Below are positions 9,101 to 17,048 of a stretch of DNA of 31,153 nt, one piece after another; the first letter of the stretch is position 1; each line of letters opens with the position of its first letter. A program made the translations under genes and the position numbers. The notes beneath the pieces were generated by a model that was not told the DNA's origin, did no database searches, and saw only the letters and a list, made by a program, of their open reading frames with translations. The stretch spans positions 1 through 31,153 of the forward strand of contig JAISDL010000146.1 of assembly GCA_031264825.1 (NCBI GenBank), in the 5' to 3' direction. The stretch is from Accumulibacter sp. (GTDB lineage: Bacteria > Pseudomonadota > Gammaproteobacteria > Burkholderiales > Rhodocyclaceae).

Positions 9101-10031
9101 GCCGCGAGAGGTCGAGCATCGGCAGGTCTTTCCCCAGGCGTACGCTCGTATCAACAAGCGCCGCGTCGACCGTCAGCGTCTCCAAGCGGCCTTCGGAGAT
9201 TCCAGCCCAGACGCGCGCCGCGCCGCGTCCGCGAGGAAGTTCGACCGGAAAGTCGGCCCACGGGCGCAGAGCCTCCAGGTTCGCGTGGTCGAGGTCGACA
9301 TAGACGCGACCCGTCGGAGCGTTCCAGTCCTTTCCGTCGAATTCGCCGCGCACGTCAAGTTCGGACGCCAGCGTTTTCGGAGGACGCGCCGTCAAGCCGA
9401 AGCGGTGGCGTATCCCGCCGTTGTCGAATTCAACGTTGAAGTCTTTGAGTTCCAGCGTCGGCGCGCGACGCGCCGCATCGTCCCAAAGCAGCGTCGCGCC
9501 GTGAAAGCGGATGCGGCGTTGCCTGAAAAGCCAGTCCGAAAAACCGCCTCCCGAATTTTCGGTGTCGACGGGGATTCCCGCGACAAAAAACCGCCCCTGC
9601 GCGTCGCGTTTGAGATGCAGGCGCGCGCCGCCGATATCGAGCAAGCTCAGCTTCAGCCGAGCCGTGGGGATCGACAGCCAAGAAACGCGGGCCTCGATGT
9701 ACGAGAGCGTGAGCGCGGACTTTTTTTCCGCGTCGAGGACGCGGACGTCTTCCAGAATCAGCCCCGGAGCGAAACCGGCCCAGCGCGCGCGGATTTGCCC
9801 GACCGCGACCTCGCGCTTCAGAGCATCGGCGAGCAGACGCTCGATATCGCTATGGAAGGCCCCGACATTCGGCGTAACGATATATCGAAGCGCCAGTACC
9901 GCCGTGATGAAGGCAAAATAGAGCAGCACGAGGGCAAGGGATACGCCGCGCAGGATTTTTCGCGCCCTCGCGCTCGAAATCGTCACCGACGGCCACCGGA
10001 AACCTGAGGGAAGTTTTTCCTTGGAAGTCAC
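6102..10031 (-). CDS. yhdP: YhdP/TIGR02099-family envelope protein (AsmA-like lipid transfer bridge)
   Basis: A 1309-aa inner-membrane-anchored protein. One N-terminal transmembrane segment (about 29-50, VSLALVLLYFAFITAVLALRY) is followed by a very long, beta-rich periplasmic region with AsmA-like blocks (LEDVRVLD, RVSWLSIPTARL near the start; GGGQFLKVEPGVGKLLGLVSLQSL and DKLTIDGPSAQAIIRGETDI near the C terminus). E. coli YhdP is of similar length and works with TamB and YdbH in moving phospholipid to the outer membrane. The start is GTG; no convincing SD lies upstream, so the first residues are uncertain, but translation must begin before the transmembrane helix. It is divergent from glnE and heads the minus-strand run that continues with the nitrilase, kinase and carbamoyltransferase. 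Confidence 0.93.
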   Translation of the reverse strand: MTSKEKLPSGFRWPSVTISSARARKILRGVSLALVLLYFAFITAVLALRYIVTPNVGAFHSDIERLLADALKREVAVGQIRARWAGFAPGLILEDVRVLDAEKKSALTLSYIEARVSWLSIPTARLKLSLLDIGGARLHLKRDAQGRFFVAGIPVDTENSGGGFSDWLFRQRRIRFHGATLLWDDAARRAPTLELKDFNVEFDNGGIRHRFGLTARPPKTLASELDVRGEFDGKDWNAPTGRVYVDLDHANLEALRPWADFPVELPRGRGAARVWAGISEGRLETLTVDAALVDTSVRLGKDLPMLDLSRLSGRIRLRRPASGFVLDAVGVELTTRPEKSNKALKIDPQDFHVEWKPGEGEKLGSGRVTAERVDLGVLAALSEYIPLDETLRRRLRGEAPQGILSDVRARWDDGARASYSLKMAFDGLGKKAADGLPGFSGVSGALDANEDGGTARLRSKGAVLELRKVFPDAAIAFDTLDADLRWKKKSNVLETELLRAEFSSPDAAGEARGVYRYAGEGSGSIDMTATLSRADARAVWRYIPAVVNADARYWLRDSLLAGASDDARLTLKGDLDDFPFLDPQKGVFLVTVKAKDVTVDYGKDWPKITGIFADLRFEGNGMLIDAQRGRILGAKLEKTRVTIPDFDAPVSTLYVKGDVSGPTSEFLKFVEQSPVARKIDHFTEAMRATGNGRLNIDLAIPLDEKRLDNSKIAGVYSFQNNEVSIDPGFPPIKKAKGALRFSGNDLRIPEISGVLFGGPLKIQGGKQADGRVLVSFKGSVDAARMRADSPRIAEFFSGSTPYEGEVRIDGNDAEVSVKSSLAGLASSLPAPFAKPAGQEMPLFFERKLLPPDDGRKRSADGAPPTARDQLSATLGDVLSLRILRSERRNVFVPDSGVLAVGLPLPEATDALNISFAHLDLDAWQSVLAPFVSSGSSPSYAFPTRPVVFRTPKLTFLGKDYQGVSATISNSRGAWKVTLDSDAANGELLWESGARNKLTARLKRLTLASPSSEAAAGIDASSFEEELKSLPDMEIGIEDFTLGSLRFGNLDVRAKNGEGVLEFDRILIKNPAAALTGSAVWRYGKEAGATSLDFMLDSPHLGRLFNRMSYPEIVRGGKARLEGHLSWKGAPVSIDYASLNGKMTLEAGGGQFLKVEPGVGKLLGLVSLQSLQRRITLDFRDIFGEGFAFDSISSKVEIRDGILRTDKLTIDGPSAQAIIRGETDIKRETQALDVKVLPDLGGTAALGVALVNPLAGIATLFAHKIMQNPLDQIFSLDYKVNGTWSAPVVEKVSVAPPPDAYSEPSVAPTP

Positions 10032-10092
10032 AAAGTGTCACAGACAGTCAAACAGAGGAAGAAACATGGGAAAATGTCTATTGTAACTGAGG

Positions 10093-10264
10093 TCAGAAGA
10101 CTGAAGACAGAAGACTGAAGACAGAACGGCCGCTGCACGGCCTTTGTAATCAGTTGTCTGTAATCTGAAAGGAGCGAGCCATGCGATATCTGAATACTGA
10201 ACACAGATCACAAAGCAAGCGCAGCAAGCGCCCTGTCCTCTATCTTCTGTCTTCAGTCCTCTGA
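10093..10264. repeat. Palindromic intergenic element with 32-bp purine/pyrimidine arms (copy 1)
   Basis: The left arm 10093-10124 (purine-rich, built of tcagaagactgaagaca-type strings) is the reverse complement of the right arm 10233-10264 at 28 of 32 positions. Inside are a GGCC-gctgcac-GGCC hairpin (about 10128-10142), tttgtaatcagt, and a short direct repeat of the type GCAAGCGcaGCAAGCG near 10216-10231. The same parts occur in the same order at 29483-29641. It fills nearly all of the 247-bp gap between the divergent yhdP and glnE starts, ending 15 bp before the glnE ATG. No transposase is associated. Confidence 0.85.
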
Positions 10265-10278
10265 TCCCCGGGAACCCC

Positions 10279-13011
10279 ATGACAACGACCGACGCAAACG
10301 TTTCTCTTCCGCCCGAATGGGAAAAGGCGCTGAGCTACAGCAATTTTCTGCGCCTCCTCGTCGAGGCGCGCCCTGAAGTCCTCGGATGGGCCAAGGCGCA
10401 CGCGCGCCATCCGATGGACTCCGAACTCATGCGCGCATTTCTGACGGATGCGCGTCCCGACGACGAGGACGGATTGAAGCGTGTGCTTCGCAGGCTCCGT
10501 CAGCGCGTCATGTCCACGCTCATCGTCCGCGATTTGGGGCTCGCGGCGCCGCTTTCCGAGGTCGTCGAGACGATGACGTCCTTTGCCGACCTCTCGACAA
10601 ATTTCGCGCTCGACTTCCTTCACCGCGCGCTCGCCTGCCAATACGGCGAGCCGCTCGACAAAAACGGTCGGTCGCAGCGATTGATGATCGTCGGGATGGG
10701 CAAACTCGGCGGGCGCGAACTCAACGTTTCTTCCGACGTCGATTACATCTTCATCTACCCCGAAGAAGGCGAAACCGCCGGCGCGCCCGCATCCGGCCGG
10801 TCGATCGAGAACTTCGACTTTTTCATGCGGCTCGGCAAGCGCCTGATCGCCGCGCTCGACGAGGATACCGGCGATGGCCGCGTCTTCCGCGTCGATATGC
10901 GCCTGCGCCCCAACGGCGATTCGGGGCCGCTCGTCTGTTCCTTGAACTCGCTCGAAAACTATTTCATCACGCAGGGGCGCGAATGGGAGCGCTACGCGTG
11001 GATCAAGGCGCGGGTCATGAACGAGGGCGACAACCGTCAGGACGAGTGGGTGCGTTCGCTTGAAAACGTCGCGCGACCCTTCGTTTTCCGAAAATACCTC
11101 GACTTTGGCGCGGTCAACGCGATGCGCAGCCTGCACGCGCAGATTCGCCGTGAAGTCATCCGAAAGGACATGGCCGACCACATCAAGCTCGGTCCCGGCG
11201 GAATCCGCGAAATCGAATTCATCGCGCAGGTATTCCAGTTGATTCGCGGCGGACGCGACCCAGCGCTCCAGATTCGCCCGACGCTCGGCGTCCTGCCGCT
11301 GCTCGTCGAACGACGTCTTCTCACGGTCGAGAGCAAAGACGCGCTTTGTGAAGCCTACATTTTTCTTCGGAGGCTCGAACACCGTCTGCAATACGTCAAC
11401 GACGCGCAGACGCACCGTCTGCCGAACGACGCGGACGAACAACTCAGGGTCGCCGTCTCGATGGATTGCGACGACTGGTCCACGCTGGTCGCGGTGCTCG
11501 ACGAGCACCGTCAGATGGTTTCGCAAGCCTTCGAGCCGATTTTCTCGAATTCGGAAGAAGGCGGGCACGCGCTCGACGGCCTCTGGTTCGAGCAAAACCC
11601 GGAGGACGAGACGCTCGCCGCGCTCTTGAGTCTCGGTTTCGGCTACCCCCGGACGATCCTCGAGCGGCTTTCCGCTTTCAGGCGGAGCGGGAAATACCAG
11701 TCGATGCCCACGTCGAACCGGGAGCGCCTCGACGCGCTCGGGCCGCGCCTGATCGAAGCGTCGGCGGCGACGCGCGTACCCGACGCGGCGTTTCTGCGCG
11801 GTATCGATTTTCTCGAGACGATCGCGCGGCGCGGCGCCTACCTCGCCTTGCTCCAGCAATACCCACAGATTCTCGGCGCGATAGCGAAAATCATGGGAAG
11901 TTCGTCGTGGGCGGCGACTTATTTGACGCAGCACCCGATCTTGCTCGACGAAATCCTCGACCCGAGGCTTTACGAAGTCGCAACCGACCTCGGTCGATTC
12001 CGTGCCGACCTCGACCGGCGCCTCGAAGACGTGGCGGGCGACACCGAGCGCGAAATGGATATCCTGCGCGAAGCCCACCACGTGCAGGTTTTCCGCTTGC
12101 TCGTCCAGGATATCGCCGGTCTGCAAACGCTCGAACGCCTCTCGGATCATCTGACCGCGCTCGCCGACCTCATGGTGGAAAAAACGCTCGAACTTTGCTG
12201 GGCGAGGCTCGAAAGCCGCCACCCGCACCCGGAACGTCTGCCGCGCTTTGCCGTCATCGCCTACGGGAAACTCGGCGGAAAGGAACTCGGCTACGGTTCC
12301 GACCTCGACCTCGTTTTTCTGCACGACGACCCCGAGCCGGGAATCGGCGAACTCTACGCCCGCCTCTGCCAGCGGATGAATACGTGGTTATCGAGCCAGA
12401 CCCCCGCCGGAATCCTTTTCGAGACCGACAACCGCCTGCGCCCCAACGGCGACGCCGGTACACTCGTCTCGACCGTCGAGGCTTTTCACGATTACCAGAC
12501 GAATTCCGCCTGGACCTGGGAACACCAGGCGCTGACGCGCGCGCGTTTTTGCGCGGGCGACCCGGAAGTCGGCGCGCGATTCGAAGCGATCCGCGTCGAA
12601 ATTCTGTGCGAACAACGCGAACTCAGCGAGCTGCGGCAGGATATCCTCGACATGCGGCAGCGCATGCTCGACGCGCACGCGTCGACGGGCGAAGACGCTT
12701 TCGACATCAAGCAGGATCCCGGCGGCCTGATCGACGTCGAATTCATCGTCCAGTACCTCGTTCTCGGCTACGCGCACGCGCACCCGGAGCTTTGCGGCAA
12801 CCTCGGCAATATCGCGCTGCTCGGCGTCGCCGCCGGTCTGGACCTCATTCCGGCGGATCTCGCCGCGGCGGCGCAGAAAGCCTACCGCGAATACCGCCGG
12901 ATACAACACGAATTCCGGCTCGACGGTCACGCAAAGCGCGTCGACCGCAAGGCGCACCGGGCGTCGATCCAAGCCGTCCGGGCGCTCTGGGAGATCGTTT
13001 TCTCCGGATGA
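10279..13011 (+). CDS. glnE: Bifunctional glutamine synthetase adenylyltransferase/deadenylylase
   Basis: Controls glutamine synthetase by adding and removing AMP under PII (GlnB) control. The 910-aa protein has the full two-half architecture. The N-terminal adenylyl-removing domain carries MIVGMGKLGGRELNVSSDVD and RVDMRLRPNGDSG; the C-terminal adenylyl-transferring domain carries FAVIAYGKLGGKELGYGSDLD and ETDNRLRPNGDAGTLVS. Each nucleotidyltransferase core keeps the G-S-D-x-D carboxylates, so both activities should be intact. FDIKQDPGGLIDVEFIVQYL near the C terminus is also typical. E. coli GlnE is 946 aa. The ATG is only 15 bp after palindromic element copy 1, with a weak GGGA as SD, so the element supplies most of its leader. 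It is convergent with ahpF, 25 bp apart. Confidence 0.97.
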   Translation: MTTTDANVSLPPEWEKALSYSNFLRLLVEARPEVLGWAKAHARHPMDSELMRAFLTDARPDDEDGLKRVLRRLRQRVMSTLIVRDLGLAAPLSEVVETMTSFADLSTNFALDFLHRALACQYGEPLDKNGRSQRLMIVGMGKLGGRELNVSSDVDYIFIYPEEGETAGAPASGRSIENFDFFMRLGKRLIAALDEDTGDGRVFRVDMRLRPNGDSGPLVCSLNSLENYFITQGREWERYAWIKARVMNEGDNRQDEWVRSLENVARPFVFRKYLDFGAVNAMRSLHAQIRREVIRKDMADHIKLGPGGIREIEFIAQVFQLIRGGRDPALQIRPTLGVLPLLVERRLLTVESKDALCEAYIFLRRLEHRLQYVNDAQTHRLPNDADEQLRVAVSMDCDDWSTLVAVLDEHRQMVSQAFEPIFSNSEEGGHALDGLWFEQNPEDETLAALLSLGFGYPRTILERLSAFRRSGKYQSMPTSNRERLDALGPRLIEASAATRVPDAAFLRGIDFLETIARRGAYLALLQQYPQILGAIAKIMGSSSWAATYLTQHPILLDEILDPRLYEVATDLGRFRADLDRRLEDVAGDTEREMDILREAHHVQVFRLLVQDIAGLQTLERLSDHLTALADLMVEKTLELCWARLESRHPHPERLPRFAVIAYGKLGGKELGYGSDLDLVFLHDDPEPGIGELYARLCQRMNTWLSSQTPAGILFETDNRLRPNGDAGTLVSTVEAFHDYQTNSAWTWEHQALTRARFCAGDPEVGARFEAIRVEILCEQRELSELRQDILDMRQRMLDAHASTGEDAFDIKQDPGGLIDVEFIVQYLVLGYAHAHPELCGNLGNIALLGVAAGLDLIPADLAAAAQKAYREYRRIQHEFRLDGHAKRVDRKAHRASIQAVRALWEIVFSG

Positions 13012-13036
13012 AACCCGATTGAAATCCGACTGAAAC

Positions 13037-14581
13037 TCAGCCTGGTTTCTTCATCAAATACTCAAAAGCGCCGAGCGCCGCTTTCGCGCCGTCGCCGATC
13101 GCGATGACGATCTGCTTGTACGGCGCCGTCGTGCAGTCTCCCGCGGCGAAAACGCCGGGAAGCGACGTCCGTCCACGGTCGTCGACCTCGATTTCACCCG
13201 ACGGCGAAAGATCGAGAACGCCTTTGACGCAAGCCGTATTGGGGACGAGACCGACCTGGACGAAAACGCCTTCGACGTCGATTTTCCGCGTCTCCCCGCT
13301 CGAAATATCCGTATAGACGAGCCCGTGGGCCTTGTCGCCGTTTCCGGTGATCTCGACCGGGGCGGCGCCGCTTACGAGCGTGACGTTCGGAAGTTCGAGG
13401 AGTTTTTTCTGCAGGACGGCGTCCGCGCGCAGGCTGCTCCGTATGAACAGGGTCACGTGCCCGACGACCGCCGCCAGGTCGATTGCCGCTTCGACGCCCG
13501 AGTTGCCGCCGCCGACGACGGCGACCCTCTTGCCCTTGAATAGCGGGCCGTCGCAATGCGGGCAATACGCGACGCCGCGCGCGCGATACTCTTTCTCTCC
13601 GGGGACGCCCAATTCACGCCAGTGCGCGCCGAGCGCCAGGATGACCGTCTTGCCGCGCAGGATCGCGCCGCTTTCGAGTTGGACTTCGTAAAGACCGTCG
13701 GCGCCGGTTTCGAGCTTCACGATGCGCTGGTTGTTCATGAGGTCGACGCCGTATTCGCGCACGTGCTGCTCGAGTTCCGCGACGAGGTGCGGGCCGTTGA
13801 TCGACCTGATCGAAACGAGGTTTTCGATCGCGTTCGTATCGAGCGCCTGACCGCCGAAACGCTCGGCGACGACGCCGACGCGAAAACCCTTGCGCGCAGC
13901 ATAGACCGCCGCCGCCGCCCCGGCCGGACCGCCGCCCGCGATCAGAACGTCGAAAGGCGCCTTGGCCGAGATTTTCGTGGCCTCGCGCGCGATCGCGCTG
14001 CCGTCCATCTTGGCGATGATCTGCCCGAGTTCCATCCGTCCCTGGCCGAATTCCTTGCCGTTCAAATAGATCGTCGGCACGGCCATGATTTCGAGACCTT
14101 CGACCTCGTCGCGGAAGAGCGCGCCGTCGACCATCGTATGCGTGATTCCGGGGTTGATCGCGGCCATCAGGTTCAATGCCTGGACGACATCGGGGCAGTT
14201 GTGGCACGAAAGCGAAATGAAGGTTTCAAAATTCAGGGGGCCGGGAATCGCGCGAATCTGTTCGATCAGATCGTCTTCGATCTTGGGTGGGTAGCCGCTC
14301 GTTTGCAGCAGCGCCAGCACCAGCGAGGAGAATTCGTGCCCCAGGGGAAGCCCCGCGAAATGAATCCTGGCTTTCTCGCCCGGAAGGCCGACGGAAAAAG
14401 AAGGACGACGCGGAGCGTCGCCGTCGAGCCGAAGCGATATCTTGTCCGAAAGCGAAACGACCTCGGACAGCATTTCAAGCATTTTGCCCGAGTCTTCCCC
14501 GGGCGAAGCGACCAATTCGATCGGTTCCCGCAATTTTTGCAGAACTTCCTTGAATTGTGCCTTTATGACATCATCGAGCAT
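13037..14581 (-). CDS. ahpF: Alkyl hydroperoxide reductase subunit F (NADH:peroxiredoxin reductase)
   Basis: Flavoprotein that re-reduces AhpC using NADH; 514 aa (E. coli 521). The N-terminal tandem thioredoxin-fold domain carries the redox pair in LSCHNCPDVV (Cys126/Cys129). The FAD site is DVLIAGGGPAGAAAAVYAAR (about 209-228). The thioredoxin-reductase-like domain has its disulfide in VAYCPHCDGP (Cys339/Cys342) and the NAD site VAVVGGGNSGVEAAIDLA. The C terminus has VFAAGDCTTAPYKQI. The start at 14581 is chosen over an upstream in-frame ATG because AAGGGAG lies 4 nt before it. It follows ahpC on the same strand with a strong terminator hairpin between, so its expression is probably lower than that of ahpC. 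Confidence 0.97.
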   Translation of the reverse strand: MLDDVIKAQFKEVLQKLREPIELVASPGEDSGKMLEMLSEVVSLSDKISLRLDGDAPRRPSFSVGLPGEKARIHFAGLPLGHEFSSLVLALLQTSGYPPKIEDDLIEQIRAIPGPLNFETFISLSCHNCPDVVQALNLMAAINPGITHTMVDGALFRDEVEGLEIMAVPTIYLNGKEFGQGRMELGQIIAKMDGSAIAREATKISAKAPFDVLIAGGGPAGAAAAVYAARKGFRVGVVAERFGGQALDTNAIENLVSIRSINGPHLVAELEQHVREYGVDLMNNQRIVKLETGADGLYEVQLESGAILRGKTVILALGAHWRELGVPGEKEYRARGVAYCPHCDGPLFKGKRVAVVGGGNSGVEAAIDLAAVVGHVTLFIRSSLRADAVLQKKLLELPNVTLVSGAAPVEITGNGDKAHGLVYTDISSGETRKIDVEGVFVQVGLVPNTACVKGVLDLSPSGEIEVDDRGRTSLPGVFAAGDCTTAPYKQIVIAIGDGAKAALGAFEYLMKKPG

Positions 14582-14641
14582 ACAACTCCCTTCTGAGCAC
14601 CTTGTGAGCACTCAAAGCTTGGAGAAAAAAAACGTCGGAAC

Positions 14642-14671
14642 AAAAAAGCCGGGCGCGAAAACGCGCCCGGC
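14642..14671 (-). terminator. Intrinsic terminator/attenuator between ahpC and ahpF
   Basis: On the minus strand, the perfect 10-bp stem GCCGGGCGCG / CGCGCCCGGC closes a 4-nt loop and is followed at once by six T residues. It starts 7 bp after the ahpC stop codon and ends about 60 bp before the ahpF start. It should stop most transcripts after ahpC, leaving read-through for ahpF. Confidence 0.88.
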
Positions 14672-14677
14672 GCGCTT

Positions 14678-15247
14678 TCATATTTTTCCGACGAGGTCGA
14701 GCGAGGGGGTCAGCGTCGCCGCGCCTTCCTGCCAGCGGGCAGGACAAACTTCGGTGGGGTGCGAGGCGACGTACTGCGCGGCCTTGACCTTGCGAAGCAG
14801 TTCGGACGCGTCGCGCCCGATATTCCCGGCGTTGGTTTCGATGATCTGAATCTTGCCGGCCGGGTCGATGACAAAAGTCCCGCGTTCGGCAAGACCCGTT
14901 TCTTCGTTCAGCACACCGAAATTCCGGCTGATCGCGCCCGTCGGGTCGCCGACCATCACGAATTTGATCTTGCGGATCGTCGAGGAATTGTCGTGCCATG
15001 CCTTGTGTGTGAAATGCGTGTCGGTCGAAACGCTGTAGATTTCGACGTCGCGCTTCTTGAACTCGTCGTAGCTGTCGGCCAGGTCGCCGAGTTCGGTCGG
15101 GCAGACGAAGGTGAAATCGGCGGGGTAGAAGAAAAACACGGCCCACTTGCCCAGCACGTCCGATTCGGTCATCGGGATGAAAATATTCTTGTGGTACGCC
15201 GTCGCCTTGAACGGAAGAAGGTAAGAATTGATCAGCGATTGGTTCAT
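14678..15247 (-). CDS. ahpC: Alkyl hydroperoxide reductase subunit C (typical 2-Cys peroxiredoxin)
   Basis: Cytoplasmic peroxidase that reduces organic hydroperoxides and H2O2; 189 aa (E. coli 187). The peroxidatic cysteine is Cys49 in FYPADFTFVCPTELGDL. The resolving cysteine is Cys168 in ASHPTEVCPARWQ. STDTHFTHKAWH and GDPTGAISRNFGVL are family blocks. AAGGAG sits 6 nt before the ATG. Its partner ahpF lies downstream past a terminator. The upstream region has a promoter and a perfect palindrome consistent with OxyR control. Confidence 0.98.
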   Translation of the reverse strand: MNQSLINSYLLPFKATAYHKNIFIPMTESDVLGKWAVFFFYPADFTFVCPTELGDLADSYDEFKKRDVEIYSVSTDTHFTHKAWHDNSSTIRKIKFVMVGDPTGAISRNFGVLNEETGLAERGTFVIDPAGKIQIIETNAGNIGRDASELLRKVKAAQYVASHPTEVCPARWQEGAATLTPSLDLVGKI

Positions 15248-15368
15248 GTTCAGCTCCTTGTCAAAGAAATCAAATGATCCGTTTCAGAACCGCCGCCACG
15301 CCGCGAGACCCTTTGCGGGCTTATCCTCGCGCCGCCGACAGTTCATCCATGGAAGAGGAAACGGGCTT

Positions 15369-15426
15369 ATATTAATCCCTCCCTGAAAATTAAGCCAACG
15401 GATTATTACGATTAGCGTAATCGTAA
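15369..15426 (-). promoter_or_regulatory. ahpC promoter with a perfect palindrome, candidate OxyR (LysR-type) site
   Basis: On the minus strand, TTGGCT (15393-15398) and TAATAT (15369-15374) are 18 nt apart and form a plausible sigma-70 promoter with a leader of about 115 nt. Just upstream, 15406-15426 is a perfect palindrome with 9-bp arms TTACGATTA and TAATCGTAA around gcg. It contains ATTA-N3-TAAT, the half-site style of LysR-type activators, and lies where such an activator would contact RNA polymerase. OxyR control of ahpC is well established in proteobacteria; assignment here rests on position and symmetry only. The rest of the 371-bp gap (15427-15618) shows nothing I can name. Confidence 0.55.
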
Positions 15427-15618
15427 AAAACAATCAGCACGAAATCCGCGCTTGCCGCGATTCGACACATCGCGCACGAGCTGAAAAGAAATTTTCACGC
15501 TGTCCTTCCTTTCTCAAATCGTTCATGCCTCGATTCCGGGTCGAAAGCAGGAATTCTCGTGCCGCATGGCGAGTCGACAAAGGCAGGGACGGTCTGGAAA
15601 AAGAATCGAACTCCCGCC

Positions 15619-16218
15619 TCAGGGTTTCGGCGTACGCGCGTCTATCCGCGCGTCGGCGGCCGCGTCTTCGCGCGCTTTTTTCGCGGCGCGGTCGGCCTCG
15701 CGTTTTTCCCGGCTCTTCTGGCGATCCCGCCTCTTCGCCGCGTCTTCCGCGCTTTTCCGCCGGGATTCGGCAACCTTGCGTTCCCTGTCGCTCGCTTTCA
15801 CCTCGCGCTGTTCCGCTTCGGAAGCCTCTTTCGCGCGGAAATCCGAAGCGCTTTTCGCCTGCTCCTCCTCACGCGCGACGCGGTCGATCTCGCGTTGTTT
15901 CGCCTTGGCGGCCGCGTCGGCGCGCTTGGCGTTCTGCTGGAATTCACGCGCGGGCGCGTCGAGATGGCGCGCCTCGATCATCGTTTGCGTTCGGAGCTTC
16001 TTGGCTTTATCGAGGCAATCGTTGACGAAGAATTCCTTGTAGCACGCCGCGCTTTCGCGCTCGTAGCGCTTCTTCGCGGCGCTGCGCATTTTCGACGCGC
16101 GATCCCGCTGCGCATCCGCCTCGGCGGCCGTCGTCGGTTTCGGCACGGCGGGCGCTTCGGTCTCACCCCAAACAGCGCCGGTCAAAAAGAAAAACAGCAA
16201 AGGTAAAAAACGCATCAT
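15619..16218 (-). CDS. Secreted charged coiled-coil protein of unknown function
   Basis: A 199-aa protein with a signal peptide (MMRFLPLLFFFLTGAVWG, cleavage probably before ETEAPA). A Cys-x8-Cys segment follows (AACYKEFFVNDCLDKAKK), then about 110 residues of Lys/Arg/Glu/Ala-rich, probably helical coiled-coil sequence (REIDRVAREEEQAK, RKSAEDAAKRRDRQK). Periplasmic location is likely, with the two cysteines able to form a disulfide. I do not recognise a characterised family; the cysteine segment resembles that of small conserved secreted betaproteobacterial proteins. Its start overlaps the tcdA stop codon by 4 bp (ATGA), indicating translational coupling, with AAGGGG 9 nt upstream. A second ATG follows at once (16215), so the first residue is ambiguous. 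Confidence 0.75.
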   Translation of the reverse strand: MMRFLPLLFFFLTGAVWGETEAPAVPKPTTAAEADAQRDRASKMRSAAKKRYERESAACYKEFFVNDCLDKAKKLRTQTMIEARHLDAPAREFQQNAKRADAAAKAKQREIDRVAREEEQAKSASDFRAKEASEAEQREVKASDRERKVAESRRKSAEDAAKRRDRQKSREKREADRAAKKAREDAAADARIDARTPKP

Positions 16219-17039
16219 CGAACACAGACCCCTTGTAAAGCCGCCGACTTCTCCGCCGCGCCCATTGGATCGGGGGACGCCAGATGCCGCAAGACTTCAC
16301 CCGCGGCAAAAAAACCGAAACTCGCCGTAATGCAGACCGACGAGCCGTAGCCGACGCAACTCAATCCCGCGCGCGGCGTGGCCGGTGAAGCCGCGCCTTC
16401 CGTGTGAGGGCGGCGAAGCGCTTCGCTCGAAAAAACGGCGGGGACGCCGAATTGCTTTGCCTCGCGTGGAAAACCGCAGGCCGCGTAATCGCGGCGCAGA
16501 AGCATTCGGAGTTTCGACAACAGCGGGTCCTGAAAAGTTCCCGCGAGGTCGGCGACGCCGATCCGCGAGGGGATAACGCGCCCGCCCGCGCCGCCCGTCG
16601 TGACAATCGGGAGCGCGTGACGCTTGCACCAGGCGATCATCGCCGCCTTGACGGTCAGTTGGTCGATCGCGTCGATGACAAAGTCAAAACCGCGTCCCAA
16701 AAAGGCGTCGAGATTGTCGGGCGTCACGAAATCCTCGATTTCCTCGACTTCGCAACCCGGGTGGATCGCGCGGATGCGCTCGGCCATCAGCGTGGTTTTC
16801 GCGCGCCCGAAAACTTCGCCCAGAGCGTGTATCTGGCGGTTGACGTTCGATTCGGCGACCATGTCGAGGTCGATCAGCGTGATTTTACCGACCGCCGAGC
16901 GCGCCAGCGCTTCGGCCGCCCAGGAACCCACGCCGCCGATTCCGACGACGCATACGCGCGCCTCCTGAAAACGCGCGAGCGCTTCGGCGCCATAGACGCG
17001 ACCGACGCCGCCGAAACGGCGGGAAACGTCAACTTTCAT
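16215..17039 (-). CDS. tcdA: tRNA threonylcarbamoyladenosine dehydratase (TcdA/CsdL)
   Basis: E1-like enzyme that uses ATP to cyclise t6A37 to ct6A37 in tRNAs decoding ANN codons. The 274-aa protein begins RRFGGVGRVYGAEALARF, as TcdA proteins do. The nucleotide-binding segment is VCVVGIGGVGSWAAEALARS (29-48), followed by ITLIDLDMVAESNVNRQIHA. Middle blocks FDFVIDAIDQLTVKAAMI and VTTGGAGGRVIPSRI and the C-terminal GYGSSVCITASFGFFAAGEV are also typical. It lies 9 bp after the HD-GYP-like gene and overlaps the next gene by 4 bp, so all three probably share a transcript, although no functional link between them is evident. Confidence 0.95.
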   Translation of the reverse strand: MKVDVSRRFGGVGRVYGAEALARFQEARVCVVGIGGVGSWAAEALARSAVGKITLIDLDMVAESNVNRQIHALGEVFGRAKTTLMAERIRAIHPGCEVEEIEDFVTPDNLDAFLGRGFDFVIDAIDQLTVKAAMIAWCKRHALPIVTTGGAGGRVIPSRIGVADLAGTFQDPLLSKLRMLLRRDYAACGFPREAKQFGVPAVFSSEALRRPHTEGAASPATPRAGLSCVGYGSSVCITASFGFFAAGEVLRHLASPDPMGAAEKSAALQGVCVR

Positions 17040-17048
17040 CCCGAATCG

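Noticed and set aside
10240..12324. 694-aa minus-strand open frame opposite glnE
   Set aside because: Antisense shadow of the high-GC glnE coding sequence with no recognisable domain.
13012..13036. Terminator between convergent glnE and ahpF
   Set aside because: The 25-bp gap shows no stem-loop with a T-run in either direction.
15525..16206. Arg/Ala-rich plus-strand open frames opposite the coiled-coil gene
   Set aside because: Low-complexity antisense shadows; the minus-strand frame has a signal peptide, an SD and a coupled start.
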